Shown here piece after piece: positions 6,635 to 10,331 of a stretch of DNA of 10,331 nt; the stretch's first letter is position 1, and every line of letters starts with the position of its first letter. The notes beneath the pieces are model-generated. The model was given only the letters and a program-made list of their open reading frames with translations, was not told the DNA's origin and did no database searches. Source of the DNA: Ignavibacteria bacterium UBA6688 (lineage in GTDB: Bacteria; Bacteroidota; Ignavibacteria; UBA10030); assembly GCA_002454845.1 (NCBI GenBank), contig DKJQ01000220.1:1-10331 (forward strand), given 5' to 3'. Made by a program: the position numbers and the translations under genes.

Positions 6635-6731
6635 TTCCACGGCTTGCATTTGTTCGGAATTCTCATAGTTTGAAGGCACCTTGTTCACCCGGGGATCCTG
6701 CACGCTCGCCGCCCGTCATACAGAACGCTGA

Positions 6732-9611
6732 ATGACCCAACAACCGTCCCTCACAGAACTCTTTGCCCAATTCACCGACGCTCTCCGGTCCGAGGAAGCC
6801 CTGCTCGCCAAAGCCCGCACGGAGTTGACGTTGTTCGGCGGCGTTTTTCTCGGCTCATTTGCCCACCACCACTACTACCGTTTCGAAATTCCTGAAGACG
6901 TCTACCTGCGCGGGGTTGAGAATGCCCAGTTCATGTTCAGTCACCTCCAACCGGTGACAATCGAAGGGCGGTTCATCAATCTCGAAAACCAGTTTCTCAC
7001 GGTCGCGCTCCCGATGGAATTCGGGCCGATCCTTCCGGAAATCAAATGCCGGTGGAATCATGAGGGGTCCCTCCAGCCGGTCTTCACAGCGTTGAGTTCC
7101 CCTCCGCAGGATCATCCCGTAGCAGACATGCTGTTTCGACCGGAGGAGGGACTCAATGCATTGCCCGAACCGGGGGAACCTGTTTTTCTCTCCACGACCC
7201 CGGCGGAACAGAAAGAGGCCATTCAACGGGTCCTGAACAACCGGGTGTCGTTCCTGTGGGGACCGATCCTCTCCGGCAAGACGCAGGTTCTTGCCCTCCT
7301 GGCCGCGCATTACGTTCGCGTCGGAAAAAAAGTCCTTTTCGTTGCTCATACGAACGACCGCGTTGACGAGACCCTGCTGCGCATGATCGATGTTTGCACA
7401 CAGTTAGGCTTCGATCAGAAACGGGAAATGACGCGCGTCGGGTTGCCATTGCAGTTTGAATCGAAGATTCTCGGCTCGTACTCGCTGGAGTACGAAGTGG
7501 ATACCCAAAAAGCGGAAAAGAAAAAGGGGTTCGAAGAGCAGGTTTCGCTTCTCCAGGCGTACTGGAAAACCAAGGTGCATCAATACCTGTATGAAGACTT
7601 CTATGCCAAACTGAGCGAACTCCGGGAGCGGGCGAACGAGAACAAACGGAAGCTCGACAAGATGAACGAGGAGATTGCCGGTACGAAGGAGACGATTAAC
7701 CGTGCGCAAAACGCTTCGATGATGGAAAAGCTTAAGAAGGGGTTCAGCAACGAAGAACGGGACGCCGCGCAGAAACTCCTTGCTGAAAAACAGGCTCTTC
7801 AGAAGAAGCTCCAATCGATGCAGCAGGCCCTAACCACGGAATTGATGCGGACCGAAGCCCAGGCCCCAATCGAATCCGATGAAACGCGAGCCTACCAAAT
7901 GGCGGTGAAGCAAATCGGGGAGTTGGGGGGATTAAACAAAGTAGGCGATTCCATTGAGGAGTTTGCCGCAGTCGACGAACTGGCCTTGCTCCGGTCCAAA
8001 CGGTTCGTGGCGACGACCATCACCACCGCGCTCACCGATCCCAGGCTCAAGGAGTTCAATTTCGATGTGGTGATCGTCGATGATGCGGAGACGGTGCAGC
8101 TTCCGGTCATGGCGGCATTGGCCTTGATGGCGAAGGAACGCATGGTCGTCGCGGGAGATCCGTACCAGGTCGGACCCGAATGCATCTCCCCCAGCGGCGC
8201 CGCCGCGGAATTGCTGACTCAGGACATATTTCTCCACGTTGCGCAGACGGACCAACTGAACAAACTGTTCGACTGGTCGCAGCAACATCCTCAATGGTCC
8301 ATTTTCCTCTCCTCTCATTTTGCCACCACGCCGAAACTTTCGTTGTTCGTCGCGTCGGTGCTCTTTGACGACAGGATCAACGTGTTCGCGTCCCCCCGCG
8401 CGAAGGGGAAAGTGTACGTGATTGATACGCACGACCTTCGCTCCTCCTGCCGGCAGTATTTCGGGAAGAAGAAGATCATTCCGCACAACGACGCCCAGAC
8501 GAAGAAAGTCATCGAGGCCGTCAAGCACGCCCTTATGGAACCCGGAAGGAGCGCTGCCGACGTGGGGGTCATCCTGCCGTTCGCGGGAACCACCATGTAC
8601 ACCAAACTCCAGCTTCGCCTCAACGCGATCAGGAACGTGGAGGTTGGGACACCGCAAAGCTTTCGCGGTCGCCGCAAGAAAGCGATCATCTTCGATCTTG
8701 TCATGGCCGGTGCTGATTACACGATGCGCCCGATCGACGATCGGAAAATCGGCGAACACCGGATCGCGCGTCTCTTTAACTCTGTCTTCTCATGTGTGGA
8801 AGAGGATCTGTATGTGATCGCCGACATGGCACATTTTAAGGGGGTCTACCGGGACCGTTTGATCACCAAGCTGTTGATGCTCTTACAGGTGCAGGCAGAT
8901 GGAGCCGCGCCGTACGTGACCTCGGCGAAACGGTTTGACGACCTTGAGTGGGATGATCGGGCGAAAATCCTTGACGGTCAGCGCGAGGACCAACAGGGCG
9001 TCCTCGCAGCGCAGATGAAGTCCCGACAGCCATCCCAGCAGATGGATGTAGAGTCCGCCATGAGAATGAAGATGATGGCGAAGCAACAAGCGATGTCACA
9101 GCAAGCAGCTGCGAGGGATTTTGTGCGTGAGACCTACCATGCCGTCACGCGGGTGGTGGCATACCGGAAGGACGCGAACCTCCTCTCACAGTCCGTCGGC
9201 GGCGATGTCCTGTTCCGCTCCTCGCTCGCCACCGAGTTGGCCGCCGCGCGGCTGCCGCTTGACGTATGTCAAAGCGAAGAGGAGTTCAGAAAGATCATGG
9301 AACGGTGGAACCAGATGATCTATGAGATGTCCGGCGCAGGCAAGACCGACCTGTCGTTCTTCGCACGCCAAACGCCGGAGGCGCGCGTCCGGTTCGACAT
9401 CAACAACCTGAAGGCGTACTACTCGTCTGATGTGGAAGCGGTGTTGGAAGAGGGAAAACATCGGATCGCGTCGCAGGTGGCGAAGGTCTTCCAGGAATGT
9501 CTGGGCAAGTCCCAACCCGCCAACCCGGCGGAATGGTCCACAGCGTACCTGAATTTTCTCTCCAAGATGGAATCCTACCTGGGTTGGATTTCGGAGCAGT
9601 TGCGGAAGTAA
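6732..9611 (+). CDS. Divergent UPF1-like superfamily 1 helicase/ATPase with decayed catalytic motifs
   Basis: The 959-residue product has no signal peptide. Residues 30-120 look like the beta-barrel that precedes the motor in UPF1/DNA2-type helicases. The first RecA domain has a Q motif (TPAEQKEAI), Walker A GPILSGKT (Lys183) and motif Ia AHTNDRVDETLLRM. A charged coiled-coil insert (about 257-377) matches the UPF1 stalk position. VATTITTAL then leads to Walker B VIVDDAE (Asp450-Asp451, usually DEA) and motif III GDPYQ (475-479, usually GDPKQ). In the second RecA domain the usual QYRMHP is HFATTP (529-534) although PKLSLF still fits; motif V is SFRG (643-646, usually FQG); motif VI reads RIARLFNSVF (677-686) with the expected arginine replaced by Ser684. 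A Met/Gln-rich linker (about 753-795) precedes an unrecognised C-terminal region. The frame is intact. It probably binds ATP, but strong hydrolysis or unwinding is doubtful. No nuclease or partner gene is adjacent. The ATG lacks a ribosome binding site. Confidence 0.8.
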   Translation: MTQQPSLTELFAQFTDALRSEEALLAKARTELTLFGGVFLGSFAHHHYYRFEIPEDVYLRGVENAQFMFSHLQPVTIEGRFINLENQFLTVALPMEFGPILPEIKCRWNHEGSLQPVFTALSSPPQDHPVADMLFRPEEGLNALPEPGEPVFLSTTPAEQKEAIQRVLNNRVSFLWGPILSGKTQVLALLAAHYVRVGKKVLFVAHTNDRVDETLLRMIDVCTQLGFDQKREMTRVGLPLQFESKILGSYSLEYEVDTQKAEKKKGFEEQVSLLQAYWKTKVHQYLYEDFYAKLSELRERANENKRKLDKMNEEIAGTKETINRAQNASMMEKLKKGFSNEERDAAQKLLAEKQALQKKLQSMQQALTTELMRTEAQAPIESDETRAYQMAVKQIGELGGLNKVGDSIEEFAAVDELALLRSKRFVATTITTALTDPRLKEFNFDVVIVDDAETVQLPVMAALALMAKERMVVAGDPYQVGPECISPSGAAAELLTQDIFLHVAQTDQLNKLFDWSQQHPQWSIFLSSHFATTPKLSLFVASVLFDDRINVFASPRAKGKVYVIDTHDLRSSCRQYFGKKKIIPHNDAQTKKVIEAVKHALMEPGRSAADVGVILPFAGTTMYTKLQLRLNAIRNVEVGTPQSFRGRRKKAIIFDLVMAGADYTMRPIDDRKIGEHRIARLFNSVFSCVEEDLYVIADMAHFKGVYRDRLITKLLMLLQVQADGAAPYVTSAKRFDDLEWDDRAKILDGQREDQQGVLAAQMKSRQPSQQMDVESAMRMKMMAKQQAMSQQAAARDFVRETYHAVTRVVAYRKDANLLSQSVGGDVLFRSSLATELAAARLPLDVCQSEEEFRKIMERWNQMIYEMSGAGKTDLSFFARQTPEARVRFDINNLKAYYSSDVEAVLEEGKHRIASQVAKVFQECLGKSQPANPAEWSTAYLNFLSKMESYLGWISEQLRK

Positions 9612-9612
9612 C

Positions 9613-9639
9613 CGGCCCTCTCCTTTCAGGATGGGGCTG
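9613..9639. terminator. Hairpin in the convergent junction, possible weak bidirectional terminator
   Basis: CGGCCCTCTCC (9613-9623) pairs imperfectly with GGATGGGGCTG (9629-9639), with one mismatch and G-U pairs, around the loop TTTCA. It lies between the helicase stop and the end of the minus-strand gene and overlaps that gene's stop codon. Neither side has a T run, so termination would be inefficient without other factors. Confidence 0.3.
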
Positions 9640-10309
9640 ATGCCCGATCTCTCTCCTCCCACCGTTGTTGAACCATATGTCCCACAATTGCCAGCAGGCT
9701 GATAGCCGTTAACGCCGTCACCGTTTGCCAGTTCAACGCTTCCCGGATCGACGATGCCCCCACACTCCCACTGATGGCCGTTGCGTAGAGAAAAGCCTTA
9801 ATCCCAACGCCGCACAGCGTAGCGAAGAGGAACTTCGGCAGCGGAATCCTGACCAATCCGGCTCCATAATTAATGAATCCGTGAGGCGAGCTGGGGAATG
9901 CCCGGATCGCAAACAGGCTGGCAAAGGAGGAGTGCCGTTTGAGGAATCGCGTCACCCGGTGATCCCGGAACCGCTCCACCCAGGGTCCCCCGATATACCG
10001 GGCAGCAATGTAGCCCATGGTTGTTCCCGTTGCGCTTCCCACGCAGATGATGGCGGTTGCCGGCAGCGGTGAAAAGAGGAGGGGGGTGATAAAAAAGAAA
10101 ACGGATGCCGGGAGCGCAAACGCCCATGCCCCGGTCATGGCCATGATGATCAGGAATGCGGTCCAACGGTTTGCTCCGAGTGCGCGAAGGTTCTCGACCG
10201 TCGCCTGTTCGCGGATCCCGCTCGTCAGGAAAAGGATCAGGAGAATAACAAGGACGACGGAGAGGATGATGGAACGGATCCGGTTGGATTTCAGATCGGC
10301 AATATTCAT
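9626..10309 (-). CDS. TVP38/TMEM64 family (DedA-like, VTT domain) membrane protein
   Basis: A 227-residue inner-membrane protein. Helices are visible at about 12-30, 51-80 (broken), 83-103, 158-178 and 193-212. The VTT (SNARE-associated) domain shows GSATGTTMGYIAARYIGG (91-108) and AIRAFPSSPHGFINYGAG (134-151), the latter matching the family pattern of Arg, two prolines and Asn-Tyr-Gly in a re-entrant loop. The superfamily includes E. coli YdjX/YdjZ and DedA; members are linked to lipid scrambling or transport and membrane homeostasis, but the exact role here is unknown. The ATG at 10307-10309 (reverse strand) is well fixed: an in-frame TGA lies five codons upstream, and the product begins with a short polar head before the first helix. 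It converges on the helicase-like gene with 14 bases between them. Its promoter lies outside or at the very edge of the window. Confidence 0.85.
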   Translation of the reverse strand: MNIADLKSNRIRSIILSVVLVILLILFLTSGIREQATVENLRALGANRWTAFLIIMAMTGAWAFALPASVFFFITPLLFSPLPATAIICVGSATGTTMGYIAARYIGGPWVERFRDHRVTRFLKRHSSFASLFAIRAFPSSPHGFINYGAGLVRIPLPKFLFATLCGVGIKAFLYATAISGSVGASSIREALNWQTVTALTAISLLAIVGHMVQQRWEERDRASAPS

Positions 10310-10331
10310 GGTCGGGCGGCATCATTGATGG

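Noticed and set aside
6401..6703. Minus-strand 100-codon open frame covering the gap before the helicase-like gene
   Set aside because: It has no recognisable family, its composition is not protein-like, and it runs antisense through the terminator and the small gene's 3' end.
6638..6731. Promoter for the helicase-like gene around TTGCAT (6644-6649)
   Set aside because: The best -10 at usable spacing, TAGTTT, matches only three of six positions.
7932..8759. Minus-strand 275-codon open frame opposite the helicase-like gene
   Set aside because: The helicase motifs II-V lie in the plus frame over the same bases, and the antisense product has no family signal.
6732..9611. Helicase-like protein as part of a defence system
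   Set aside because: No nuclease, methyltransferase, phospholipase-D domain, toxin or mobile-element gene lies beside it; its neighbours are housekeeping membrane genes.

Overview
The window looks like chromosomal DNA from a moderately GC-rich bacterium of the Bacteroidota-Chlorobiota-Ignavibacteriota group. This placement is an inference from gene content: a TonB with the C-terminal domain form common there, a bacterial histone H1-like protein, a deoxyhypusine-synthase-like enzyme and a secreted GH20 enzyme. The best promoter resembles the E. coli sigma-70 consensus rather than the Bacteroidia TAnnTTTG type, which points away from Bacteroidia proper. There are no tRNA or rRNA genes, CRISPR array, transposase or phage genes. 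This is housekeeping DNA, not a mobile island.

Layout. (1) 3-920: the 3' end of a deoxyhypusine-synthase-like gene, probably homospermidine or related polyamine synthesis, then 48 bases later a 70-residue histone H1-like gene, with a strong terminator after both. (2) 1164-3716: a secreted GH20 family beta-N-acetylhexosaminidase with a C-terminal sugar-binding-like domain. (3) 3812-4528: an inner-membrane TonB energy transducer with a perfect ribosome binding site. (4) 4708-6123: an NhaC-type Na+/H+ antiporter behind a good promoter. (5) 6290-6463: a 57-residue single-pass membrane protein with its own promoter and a leader hairpin, probably terminated at 6495-6526. (6) 6732-9611: a 959-residue superfamily 1 helicase-like protein in which several catalytic motifs have decayed, preceded by a structured leader. 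(7) 9626-10309, minus strand, convergent: a TVP38/TMEM64 (DedA-like, VTT) membrane protein.

The genes do not form one pathway. The clearest functional link is the polyamine enzyme with the histone-like protein, since both products bind and condense DNA. TonB and the GH20 enzyme fit a Gram-negative cell that uses glycans, but TonB has its own translation start and no exbB/exbD nearby. The most unusual item is the helicase-like ATPase: its Walker A is intact, but the Walker B glutamate, the QYRMHP arginine and the motif VI arginine are all replaced. It also carries a long coiled-coil insert and an unrecognised C-terminal region. I see no convincing new multi-gene system; this protein is the best candidate for undescribed biology.
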